Source: Trichoplax sp. H2
Lineage: Eukaryota > Placozoa > Uniplacotomia > Trichoplacea
Assembly (NCBI GenBank): GCA_003344405.1
Contig: NOWV01000015.1
Coordinates: 744,001-808,000, forward strand
Direction: 5' to 3'
Length of the DNA: 64,000 nucleotides
The position numbers and the translations under genes are program-made. The notes beneath the pieces are model-generated. The model was not told where the DNA came from and did not search any database. It saw only the letters and a list, made by a program, of their open reading frames with translations. Within the stretch, counting starts at the first letter, position 1. Each line of letters starts with the position of its first letter. Positions 40,863 through 54,036 of the stretch are shown piece by piece.

Positions 40863-42789
40863 TTCATGTACCAATTAACCAAATAGCGAATATTATTGAA
40901 TCATAATCTGTTTAAGAGCATATTTTTATGCTACATTTTATGTCGCACATAGATATACATCGAAATGCAATTTACATGAAACCTGGATGATTTTAGCTAA
41001 CAAATCATTTATTTACTCCGATCCTATACTGTAACACAGCATCTACAGTAATACGTAATATGTATCAAAATTTGGAAGGTAGTACAATCTCCAAATGAAC
41101 ATTGGAATACGAGTATAATCGATATCTTCGCAAATATTTTTGTAGTTGCAATGATGTGCTGTGATGTTGCGCATTGGCAGCAACTAAATCATTATTATTG
41201 ACGACTTTGCTTAAATCTTATTCTCGGTGAGTCATTTGTTGGATATGCATCTGAATAGACTTTCGTAATTACGTTATGATGTGGTACATAAAATGTATAA
41301 AGCGGCATTAAGCGTAGCTAAAAGCGAAATAAGGTGCCGAAGGTATAATACGAAAATAGTAAATTGTATAAAAAATTAAAATTTGCACACCTGCTTGTTG
41401 AGCTGAATTGTAAAGTAATGGTACAATAAATAAGATATGTATTTCTTATGTGAAACTTGTTGTGAGTTAATCAAGTTGTATTTTTTGCTTAATTTGTTTC
41501 CTATTTTAGATATTAAAAAATGTCTATTGTAAAAATGTATCCTATAATCAGCTGGGAAAGTATAAACTGCATGAGACCAGCACAGGAATGAAAGATAAAC
41601 TATTCGGTGCATTATTACAGGCTGTAATAATTACAGCTACTACGTAAATCATGGCTTAAGTGCTAAGTGAAAGAGAATTAATCAAATCTGTGCATTTATT
41701 CTGTATGATATTGCCAAAAACCATGCATTTCTTGAATGAGATATTAATATGAGGTACAATTCACTGTCAAACTGGATTGACGATTCATTATACAGAATTT
41801 AGCATCAATTTGTTATCTGAAATTATGTACTGAAATGTTCATATTCAAGCAAGGTCTTTACTATAAATGAACCTCGTAAGATCAGTACCATACGAATGGA
41901 ATCGATAACTATTACAGCAATATTATAGTTTTGCAAGAAGTAATACTGATTCCGTATAGGTTTGAGAAATCGAAAAACTATCTTCCTCGATGTCTCATTA
42001 TTTATACTGTATTATGCTTTTATTCCTTTTGCGAATTTATTTTAACCCGTATATTGCATTACCAGTACATTGATCATTGAAGATATTGTAGATGTACCGG
42101 CTACGGAATATCGAAGAACTCGCATTTCTATCATGCAGCGCTAACATAACAGTATAAAGCATGCACCAATACACAGCTGACCTGGATCATTCAATATTAA
42201 TTAAGAAGGCAGATTTTTTTATGTATTTTAGTGATTCTTACTGCATCACTAATGGCAACCTAGAAGTGTAACTCTTAGAGTATGATCCTTAAGAGTTGAT
42301 ACAAATCGGAATTAAAGAATGTGTAGTAATGCATATCAGGGAGCTAAATAGCTACTTTGTCTATATTCCGATTTACAGTTAATTTGAACGATTATCAAGT
42401 TTAAATAGTAAATTTTAGAACATTCATTTATTCAGTTACCAAAATAGATAGGACGACTGGCAACAAATATATTCTAAAAACCCTGCATTATGATAATTGT
42501 TGTATATGTATTGCATTCTTACTGTACAGTAAACTGACTATAGATTTTTGATTCATACCGTAGTAGCTGAGGTGAATTTGAACTAATGTCCATTGGATAT
42601 TCCTTCACCTAATTATACTTATTCTTAGTAACATATCTTATATATTTCGAATACTAGAAAGGTGAGACAGAATTCCTATCTAGTAATATTTAAATTGATA
42701 TGAGATATCTTAATCCAAACGCGTTACTTTTTATACTTGCAATCTATAAATTCATACATCTACTAATAGATTAGTAATTACAACTGCAA
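40863..42789. other. Convergent intergenic DNA
   Basis: This lies between the 3' ends of the FAHD1 paralogue and the TEX36-like gene. No exon is recognised. One exact TACTGTACAGTA copy is at 42520-42531. The 78-codon minus-strand frame at 41376-41612 is AT-driven and not called. Confidence 0.5.
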
Positions 42790-44093
42790 TCAGTGACACT
42801 TATAAAAATATCTCCAATGAGTTTTTGATAAATCAGGGTCAGGCTTGTTTAAGAGTAGGTTGAGTGAGGGTAAACTATTTACACTTTTAGAGGCTTTATC
42901 GTTGTACCAATCAAAGCTTGTTACAGAAATATGTGGTGCATTAATGCTTCGAACATTTTGATGAGAAAATGGATAACGCCTTACAATCGGAGCAGTGTTA
43001 ACATTGCGGATCAAGTTCCTATCGTGACCGACAAAGGTTGATCTGTAGACAGTTCGAGATCGCTCAGTAGGGATCGATGACTCACTTAAATATTCATTCA
43101 ATGAAAATTGCTGTTTATTTTTGATTGGCAGTAAACGTTTTCCATGTTTCTGTAGTAACATAAATGTACATTTAGGTAAAAGATATCAATTATTTTCAAA
43201 TTTTTAAAAGCAATAGAATTTAAAAATTGATATAGACGGAGAAATTGTACATAAGTGACTTATATATCATTAAACAGATGAAGTTATTCAAGAAATAAAG
43301 TGATATTAAATAAGTAATAGTTACATATATTGCATCTTACCATATCTAGATAGTCGCCTTTAGTTTCGTGAACTTTACGATTGTCATGAACGGAAAACGG
43401 ATTGAAATTTTTAAAAGTACTCTGTAAGAAGCAATTACAAATTGAGTGAGAAAGATAGCTTTATGCTTATCAAATCGCTTCCACCATGCCATAATTGACT
43501 TGGTATTTATAAAGTATTAATGGGTTTCATGATACTGACTTTATTTTATTGTAATACTACGCAGTTAGTTATAATTACAATTAGAAATATTTAGGCTTGT
43601 AGTTGATTACTTATTAGAGTAGGATGCAATGTATGTACCATCAGCATATTAATAAATAGATTCTACATTATGTAATACTGAAGCAGTAACGGTTTACAAC
43701 TATTTTATTCATATTAAGAGCCATTCTACTTGCTTAAATGAGTAACAACGATGGCTAGCGTACAACTCTAGTTATTATAGTACCCGATATTTATCTTCAA
43801 ACCGTTCTGTTGAAAATGATTTGCAGGTTCTGTTGTCAAAATTGAAACTCTCACGTTGAGATGTTGTAGGTATAGACATAGGTGGAGAGTGAGATCTGTA
43901 CTCTTTTAGCTTCAGTCATTAGTGAATATGGAAGGATGTGTTAGAATTTCCTACATTACTCACAAGGAATAGCTATTTCGAAGAAGTATCATAAAATACT
44001 TTCGGTAATGTTAAATGTAAAAATTTCGGTCAGTGTACTTACCCATCTTCCGTCAGTCTTCGTCGATGGGGTGTATTGTCTTCCTTTAGGCAT
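42790..44093 (-). CDS. TEX36: TEX36-like protein
   Basis: Exons (minus): 44093-44043, 43909-43784 (least certain), 43421-43341 and 43149-42790; all junctions are phase 0, giving about 205 residues. The first exon (MPKGRQYTPSTKTDGRW) matches the TEX36 start, and the third carries NPFSVHDNR and GDYLD, the family signature as I recall it. The last exon, about 119 residues, is basic and ends HWRYFYKCH. In mammals TEX36 is known only as a testis-expressed gene of unknown function. No signal peptide, membrane segment or enzyme motif is visible, so an intracellular, perhaps ciliary, role is inference. The acceptor of exon 2 is weak; a later AG at 43896-43895 (AGTACAG) would break the frame, which is why 43909 was chosen. 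Confidence 0.78.
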
Positions 44094-47000
44094 TGCTGCT
44101 TCTAATTGTAAGTTAGCAATTTGCTTTAAAGTATAATTCTTATAAAATCCTTAAAATTTTATCTGCTATATAATTGATAGATGAACCAATAAATAAGGCC
44201 TCTCACGATCGATTTAACGTCAGTTTAGCTATAATTTATGCCACTGATGATCTCAGGTAGCATACCATTCTTTATATTAGTAGTAATTAGAACAGTTTGT
44301 ATTCCAAGTATCCATTGATGACGAACTACTTAATAATGTAAGTGTAATCGTGAAGGTAAGATCCTATTTAGTAGACTACCGCAATGCACCTAAACTATAA
44401 ACGATATCTGCTATCAGTTACGTTAGCCGACGATCTAGTAGTTGCAATATCCACTGCACACATTCAGCTTTTCTATATTCACTTTCTACAGTAATCCTAG
44501 GTTAACTTCTTAGCTCTCATATGGATCAGTTTTTAATCGATTGTCATAGTCACAAGCAGCTCTGTCATCGATGTAAATAACACAGTATAGCTACTTATAT
44601 ATGCATAACTGATCGACTGAAATCGTTACTAGCTGCTAGAGTTTCTGTTATGACTTTACGGAAACGACGCATCTGATCCATGTTACTCGTTGCTAGGAGA
44701 CCTTTTGTGTGTACAAGACAGCAATAATCACCATTAATGCATATAGTCTATACAGACTTTCCAGACAGACTTGCATCTCTGTTAGTACTTGTACTTGTGC
44801 TGACTATAGAGGTTAATACAGTTGGTGATACGGTAAAGTATAGCAGTGATATTTCGAAAGTGCTAGATTAGCAGACTTTCAAGTGTTTCATCCGCCGTCG
44901 AAGGTATAAAATAAATAAAAGCCGGAAGTTTTCATGCGAGGAAAAGATATGTGAAATACTATAAACAAACTGACAAGAGCATAGACACTGCAACAATGAT
45001 TAACTACGGTAGATATGACAGAAGTAGTTTTAGTTGTTGTAAATATATAGACATATAATCTCGAACGCGATATATTTAATGCATTGTGGCTAGCGATTTG
45101 CGTATTATGATGATTCTCACACTCTCATTTCGGATTATCTTACCGAATGATAAACACTTCCTCTGATATATACTCATACATTCCATTAATACTATTGCTC
45201 AGTCCGTTCCGGAGTTGAAGTAGTCTCTATATTGACAAGGACCTGGTGTCCATTCCTACTCTGCGCCCTTGTTTCACAGTGCTGTAGTACACTCGACTAG
45301 ACTAGATTCTATCATAATTCCTTAATAATGCGATACGATACTTTCGACGTAGCGGTATACGTAGGCCAGAGTCTGTAATGTAATTAGATGTGATAATAAC
45401 TTATCTCAGAATACAGTCAGTTAAAATATACATCGCATGAGACGAGAGTACAGTGTGCGTACGAGTATAAATAGAACGTAAAAATCTTCAGAAGGAAGCA
45501 ACTTCTCTGTCTTATGGTCTGATAACGCACAGTTTTCTATTTGCCTCAATAAACTAGAGTATCTCTAAACCAGAATGGTGTCTTTACGACAACAAAACAT
45601 AACTGAGTCAATCTAACCGAATTACGCTTCATAAACATGGTCTTAAGCAAACTGTCAGTTAGCAGTGATCGAATAGCGCTCTATAAAAATAAAATTCATA
45701 GTAAGAAAATTAAGAAGTGAGGCTTAATCAGCTAGATGCAGGCGTGCATACCCTAATCATGATTAATTCCTTTGAAAATTTGAAATCGCTTTCTGTAAAA
45801 GAGTGCTAGTAGTACCTAATACGTATGTAAAGACGTCTCCGCTGTGTATTTGTCAAATGGCTTGGCTACCCTCTGCATACAATAATTCAGCTTGTAAATC
45901 CTGAGCAATTTTAAATTGCAATTAGCCACACCAGGTTATTATAGGATAGAGACAAGTGTGGAGTATTCAGGTGTATCAGGAGAAGCAGTAAAATCACCTT
46001 GCTATACCGCGTACTGTACATTAGAATTGCACTATGATAGAATATTGAACGTTGCAATGGTAAAATTTCCTTAATAAACCTTTGATCTAGTAACCATTCT
46101 GTAGTCTGCAGTTCACCATAATAATATAGTATAAGTTCTGCTTCATTCGCTTCATTGGATAAAGGCAAAAGCAATCCCTACACCGTTGGTAATTTGATGA
46201 TTCTATATGCACTGTAGATAGGAGAATTACGTATTTGTATTCTATTTACCGCGTTAACTAAAGATCCTTTCTTTAACTTTAAATCTATATTGGACGTATT
46301 ACCCCAGGAAAATGCATACTATACAACGCACAAATATATGTCTTAAATATCATCGTAAGCAGCTTTTGCTGACTCGGTTGCTCAGTACACTTACAGTGTA
46401 GGCTTTTAGCTAATCAGCTACCCATACACTTGTAATACTGTTCGTTTTAATTAATTATGCAAACAGAATATCTTCGTTATGCGACAAAACAAAGGCCACA
46501 GTATTTCACTTAGGGGTATGCGAAACAAATATACAGTATATGAATATTATTTATTACAGGGTTTATTATATACAGTAAGGTATATAGTATGTAGAATAAG
46601 AAGAAATATTACGTTTATATCATAGTAAAGATAAATGATAAGCAAATGCACGTAATTATCATTTCTTAATGGAACAAATGGATATATTAGTTTTATAATG
46701 TTGTAGCATTTTGTACTGTTGTAGTGTTTGATGCAGCTGCTTATGGCTACGGTACATTCTGAACATGATGAATTAATGATATGTTTTGTTCTTCATCAAT
46801 ATACTATACGCGTAAGCCGCCTACGATTTTTGCTAATTAATCTATCAATAAAGGTAAGGACACAATTACTGTGTTTACGCTATGTAAATCGGCAAGAATT
46901 AACAAAAATCACAAATTGATTTTGACGCCGTGGTAGTCAGACATGACTTATTACATGGCTATTGTCCTAAAGATCAACAAATGCTAATAAATACATAATT

Positions 47001-50000
47001 ATAATTGGCGCGACAACTTTATGTGAAACCATGGCCATCCCACAAACGGAGTCTTTCATGTACTAAACCATGACATCAAATTAAAAAAGATCTCTCATTC
47101 ATGATTTCGTAGAATAGGATATTGCTTTTGTTGGGTAAGTACGGCTAGTAGTAGTGAAAGATTTAGTTTTGAGTATTATTGTACGGTACCTTTGAAAACG
47201 ATAGTGTTGTGAAATGTTTTCTATAGACAGCTTGTGCCCTGAATACATAATTTAGTCTGATACTTCTCGTTCTCTATTTAAGAGTCCAATGTTACTATAT
47301 AGTACTAAACTCAGGTATACTATGCTGTTTTTTTTATTATCATTAGAAAGTGTGTGAAAATATTTTGTACTATGTCCGTCTGCAGTATTTACTGTAGAGT
47401 AAATAAAAATGTCATTTGTTTTATTTTTATCGAATGATCCGTGGTCAATCGATTATTCTCTTACAATATATATTTATTTATAGCTTGAAGCTGACGTTAC
47501 ATATACAATGAACGCATATGAAGTGCATTGGTTTCTTGATCTAGCTTATTGCTTACGATATTAAATCGCAGTTGCTATATTTTCTATATAGCACATTGAA
47601 ATTATAATAAAGAATTGCCGATTTTGTACAGTAGATGTACACCCAAGCAATATGCATTATATATTACCTATCATAACAGTGTTTTAGAACAGAGAACAGA
47701 AATTAGCAAACAATTACAGTTTGTGCTTCAGATCCACAATCTATGGCTTGATTTGGCGAGATTACTCATTCAGTATTTAAAAAGCATGTTACAAAGTACT
47801 GAATGATATCGGTCTGTACGCTTAATTACTACCACAGACTTAGTGTACCAACTAGAGTCTAGACTGCAGACTAATTAAGCAAATCAAGAATGATTAGAAT
47901 TAAAATTGAATTAATATTTAAAGAATTACCGGAATTACTAAGATTTAAGGTCGGTACAGTAAAGAGAACAAAATAGTTGTCAAGCTGTGCGGGGAGTACA
48001 AGATATGGTCTCATCATTGTCTTTGATACATTGAATAATGAATAGAAGTACAATTGCGTTTACATAGTGTTCGATATTGATCATTTGCTTTGTTCACTAA
48101 TAATTAGCTTGGATCATTACTGCCTGGAGAGAGTTTATCCAATGCCAATCAATCAGTTTGCTCTATATGATTTGAATGATTTGAATTATATCACAAAAAG
48201 ATAGATCTCCAGTGATATATTTAATAAAATTCTATTAGCCGTATACGCATACTATGGTAATACGGATTGTTTAAAAGAAGGAATGCTTTGGAATTGACGC
48301 TTGTAATTAATGCGTGATAATAATTACGATCAGTCTTCATCTTTAAATTCGAAGGGTGGCTAAGAATTTTCATTAACTTCTGATATCGTATACTGATCAG
48401 TTTATTATCGTTATTTGTACTCCCAGGCCAAATTCATGCTATTAACTGAAGTGTATATGCTGTACTGTACATATAAAAATTCAGATCATTTTCGAATAAT
48501 CTGTTGTATAAGGATACGGCACAAACTGGAGACATCTATTAGAAGAAATTTTGATCTTGAATTTGATTTTCAATTTCAATAATAGTTTCAATTTTTGAGT
48601 TAAATTTAAAATTTACAATACTCTCTTAATGTGCAAGTTATTAAATGCGTTATTTCACCTAGAAATCTGAACGATCTAAAGAATTATTCGTATTTTCATA
48701 ATAGTATCACACCATATGTCACAGAGTCATCAGGCAGCCATGGCAATAAATGAAAAATGCGTGACGAATAATTTAATTAATTGGTTATTTGCCATTAGAT
48801 TATAATGTAAAAGGTTACAGCCTTCAATATGGTATTATTTGGAATCCGTAATTCGTATATCAGCCTTAAGTTACGCTTATTGACTACAAAATACGTAGAC
48901 GTACATTTCTGCTAGTACTATATCATTTTCGTCAAATTATAGACCTTATTACCATTCAATAGCTCAATCTTACGCAGTACGGAATTACAGAAGGCATCAT
49001 ACGACAATATAATGCTACCATTACATCGGTCTTCAGGGTAAACGTATAGAATTAAAATTCTATTCTACTGATTAGGATTCAATTTTCGTCTTGTAAATAT
49101 CGAATTTAAATACTTTTCGAATCAACATTTCTTATTGTGCCAGTATGTCTTAATAATATCATTACAACTTTATATTACATTGCTTTGCCTACTACGTAAT
49201 GCTAGTGCCGTAGTATGCTCGTAAGTTGCACAATAGGATATAGAGTACAGTACCAATCACTTATGCTGATTGTATGTTATGATCTTATGACTGCATGGAA
49301 TCATGCTATCTTTTGCTAATTACTATTCATTCGGTCGAAATTTAGGATGAAGTAGATCCGTACCGGAAGCGTAGTATCTGCTTGAGTGTACAAAGTACCC
49401 TATAGATTGTACGAATTAATATCTCACTTCGTCATGACTTCAATAATAATTAACCATGAGCTCATATTGATTATATAATTATTTGGCTTATTCGGGACTC
49501 TTGATCAGATAGCAGAATCAACCAAATTATGTCATATACGATTAAATATGCAGCTGCTTGCGTTATAAGGTTAGAGATACTAAGGGCCGTAAATCTTTGA
49601 GTGTACTTTCACAATACTGTATTCAGCATTGTTATCCCCAACGTACGAGCGTACAAGTACAGTACATACTGTAGAGTGGATTGGATTGAATCATTAAAAG
49701 TACTTCAGTACTACGTTATACTATACATATGTAATGATTATATTAGGGGTACTTGGACTGTGAAGAAAATCTAGCAATTGCAGATAATATGAACAGGTGT
49801 TTTAAGTTAGTTTTTTTCTGGTAATTTAAATTAGCACGTTACGTCAAATCATTATTTGTGCAATATGCACCAATACGCGGAAACTATACATGTGTCATCG
49901 GAACGGAAGACTTGGTTGATCAAGACTACGCGCAAAATTTATTTCTATTTTAAAAATTTTTTTAATTCAGAAACTAATAATATTGTATGATACTTGAGAA

Positions 50001-50922
50001 TTTTCACTCTAAGAATATTGATATCACATTTTTATAGATTATACGCGTAAGTTATTGAGAGAAATCTAATTTAGCAAAATTGTATGCCATGTACTGAATT
50101 TTAAAATTTATGAAATCATCCTTTCATTTTCCTCTCAGAATAGATACTAAAATGAAATGAAATATGTTGCACTAAAATTTAGCATTTAAAGAAGGCTACA
50201 GCACTAAATGTAATATTGATGTGGATAGTACAGTACAGCATATAGATATTGCGCAATTACTAAACTATTGGATTAAAGATTCATAAAGAACATCATTCTC
50301 CATCCTTCCTACAGGTATTGTATAAAACGGTATGAGTATAGTAACTAAATATCAGTTCAAGGTAGTAATTATTTTAATTTATTAGATACAATATTACTAG
50401 ATGAAAACCTCAAGTAATAGTTTATAAAGAATAGCGAGTTCGGTATTCTATTACTTAGATTAACTTCAGATACTGTATATCGATTTCCTGATATACTCGT
50501 ATACGTATACGTACAATGTATGCCAAATAAACATAGAATTGCTAGCCAAAAAAAAAATGGTTAACGATGGAGTATTGTATTCACTTCGCTGTTTTTCATG
50601 TCCACTGGTTATACCCACTTGGTAATCACATCACTTTTAGCTCGTGATTGTATGCTGGCTTCCTGGTGTTCTATAACGCAATTTAAAATTAAGAATTCTA
50701 TACGCATACACCTAGAAGTTCATATCGTGGCTATATTACAATCATTGTTATGCATAGGCATGGATTTACAGAATTTAAATGCAGTAGCGTAGCTAAAAAT
50801 ATGGAGATTCACTAATTGCCGAGTTTCTAGTTTAACTGATAGGAAAATAAATAGGACAGTTTTATTCATGTACAATGTTACCAGTGTATGCTGTACAGTA
50901 CGCGTATTGTGCTTTGAAAAAA

Positions 50923-50948
50923 AATATACTGTATATATACAGTATATT
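50923..50948. repeat. 26-base perfect palindrome
   Basis: AATATACTGTA, then TATA, then TACAGTATATT is an exact palindrome of 26 bases. It contains the same TACTGTA half-site as the clusters elsewhere but is isolated. Confidence 0.85.
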
Positions 50949-53310
50949 CATAAGTTACATTATTTATACAGATCATAAAAAATTTCGGTTAAAAATTTAC
51001 ATCCCATGCGACTACATTACGTACATATTTACTGATAGCTCTTCCTAAGATAACAGATCATTTCAGTAAATACCATTAAATATAAATTTCATTGCATGTA
51101 CGGGTATATTTGTACAAGATATATATGTTACATAATGTAAATTTATTTTTTAATTCTGTTTTATTTGTGTTGTTCATAAAATTGTAATAGTGTAAAGCTA
51201 AAGTATTACATCTGTGTATTCATTACTCGTATAATAAATAATAATAATAATATTAGGTATAAAATAAGGATGCAAATATGTAAAATGAGACTATAGGTCT
51301 GCAGTAAAAAAATGTATCTATTACCCCTTGGAATCTGATAACATGTTAGCTTTTACAAGGGTATAGTACATGTTCAATGAGAAATGGACACGGAGTGGGA
51401 GACAAAGGTCACAAGGCAATACAGGAATGAGATGTAATGAAATAAAAAGAATACACTTATTATTTTTTTAAATAAAATAATATACTGTACAATGTAGTTT
51501 CCAGCAGAGAAATAATAATAATAACAAATATGAATTGTACAAGTCTTAGCTTCAAGTCTAGCAATTTTGGGCTTGGCTAAAAATCGGTTATATGAACACC
51601 ATAGTCAATTACTGGAGACATTGTCGTTGGATGCGGAGTCAATTGCTATTCTTATGACGTTGCTATTAATAATTCTTGCAGTACAGTACGGTAATTGATG
51701 TAATTATTGGAAGCCTATAAATCCATCAATAATAGGAACGATAATGCGGCTATTTTTATCTCAAGTAATTTACAGCGTAATAACTCCCCCCTCTTTATGT
51801 AAGCATAATAATAATGGTATATAGGGAGGGCAGAAATGCAGCACGTACAAAATAAAAAAAACATGAAATACTGTACTCGACCGCATAAAATGTTGTCTTA
51901 ATATCTGATGGAAATGTATCATGCATAAATAATATTACTGCCGTTGGTAGAGATGCATAGGCGTATCTATTTTTTCATTAGCCATAAAGTACGATGTGTA
52001 GTTTAATTTGTTCTCGTCTAGATCTGCTAATAATGATGATAGTCTGTGACTAATATAGGATAACCGCTTTTATTCTTCAATATAATTAATTATTATCAAT
52101 GGCTATTGACGGAGTCGGGAGCCTTCGCCATGATACTTTGTATAGTACTATATTATTGCTACTCGCACACTAATGGAAAAGTTGTAACGCCATCATTGTC
52201 TACCCTTTTTGAGTTGAAACGTTTGATAGAAAAGTTGCTCGCAATCCACATCTGTTAAGCCTGATCTGAATCTACACAGTCAACATTAAACAATATTTAA
52301 GATTTGCAGCTGAGTAAACTGATTTGCTTGAGCGCAATGCGCACATTCCGTACAGTACTGTTGTGAACGCGGCTGACTACAAATAACAATAATTAATTTA
52401 TACGCCATTGCTGTATCGAGTTGTTGGGCATTACGTAAAAGGAAAATTAATTACTGAGAGATGTTATCTATCCTGATTACTCAAGTTAATAACCAGTGTC
52501 CCAATCAATTTGCTAATTTTTTCATGACGGTTATTAAATTACCAAATTTATATTGGGTTCTAGTTTTTAATTGGATATGATCGCGTCCGTCATTCATTTC
52601 CTTTTTCCTTTTTCTCTTTCTATGTTATCCAAGACCCTAGGGTATATTCAATTCTATTCTCTCTCTCTTTCTCACAGATGTACAGACGTGCAGACCACGT
52701 GTCATGGGGGTATACTGTAGACATTTTTTTTTTTTAATTTGATCAATTTACGTCTTTGATACATTATTATGACTGCATCAAAGCGTAAATACGTCTAAAT
52801 ATCGCTTTATTTACATGGTAATCATCATTATCCGTGTGTAACATAATAGATTGGGTATAGCTTGAACTTTAGGGATTATCAAAAGTGTACTTACGTACGT
52901 AGCTCATACACTGTATGGATTAATTATTTTAAACCACATCCATGCAAGGTACAGCCGTCATCAATTTGATTGAGAGAAAATCAAAACGAGTGAAACGTGC
53001 TGATCGAGTAAGCCCACTACTCAGTGTGCTGTAAATGTAGCTCAGCCTTCGGACCTAATATCAGCATTGAGTAGTCGCATAAATTATTTTATTGTTTGTT
53101 GTGTCTGCAAATATTCTGACAAACATGCTGTACTTGGGATAATCCCACAGAAAATGGAGATTAAAAAAGGAGAAAACGGCAGGAAGCGTTGTCAACAAAA
53201 GAAATTTGTATCGTGCGCTTGTAAATGAATAAAAGCTATTTATCCTTTTGGCAAACATCAACAAGATGACGACAACAGTTGGTGGGTACGGAAGATAGAT
53301 AAGGCTTATC

Positions 53311-53340
53311 TCGTCGCCGCGGCCACGCCGCCACTTCGTC
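53311..53340. promoter_or_regulatory. CpG-rich islet upstream of the FGFRL1-like gene
   Basis: This 30-base stretch is almost entirely G and C (GCCGCGGCCACGCCGCC core) in DNA that is otherwise about two-thirds A+T. It lies about 700 bases before the start codon at 54037. A promoter element is one reading. Confidence 0.35.
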
Positions 53341-54036
53341 TAATAAGATTTTGTAATTGAATTTGAATTACTTTTATTTATTTATCTATCCCCATACATA
53401 CCCAGTTGTTGACCAGTTAATAATAAGCGACCGCCTTGCGTCGTCTACAGGAACAAATGTTTAATACGGTAGAGTCAAAAAACTACTTGATCACTATCTA
53501 ATTCAACACAATATATTGTCGGGCTGCCAGATTAAAAATATAACACTTCCAATCTGTGGTACCAACGGAACGGTAGACATTAAGTAGTTGATGTAATTTC
53601 CAATACTGTGATAAATATTTCATCTTTGCCCCACCTCATGCCATTTGAAAAAGGATTGTTGCACAGTAAATCTATTTAATTCACTGTGTTGTACGTACGA
53701 GGCAAGTGATTGTTATTTTCGTCCAAGGGTATTCCTATCAAGGTAAGAAAAAATTAAAACTCAACTCTTCTTTGATCTCTTTTCCTCAATCTTCATCATC
53801 GTTGGTGCGATGATGAACTTGATGTTGTTTTCGTGTCATGCAAGAAATTTTTGACTTCCAGTTGACACTTGAACATTTGTAACTGACATAGGCTCAACTT
53901 CCAGGGTAATATTACTGGCCAAAAGGATTAATCCAAACTTCTCTTTGTATTTTGGCATTACTTTCTTCTTACGATCATCCAATTTTGGATAGAGTGGACA
54001 CTATTCCTCCTTGTCACAAACACTTTTGTCGCCTCA

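Larger units (their letters stand above)
44094..54036. other. About 10 kb without a clear gene
   Basis: The left part (44.4-45.7 kb) is richer in GC than average but has no exon I can support. The middle is AT-rich. Near 52659-52678 there is a strong polypyrimidine tract ending in CAG, and near 53741-53746 a good donor (AAG|GTAAGA); these may belong to 5' UTR exons of the FGFRL1-like gene. A GC-rich islet is at 53311-53340. A 54-codon minus-strand frame at 53836-54000 lacks a known family. Confidence 0.5.

Noticed and set aside
53836-54000. 54-codon minus-strand frame before the FGFRL1-like gene
   Set aside because: Composition looks coding-like, but it has no known family and lies antisense to the likely 5' UTR.
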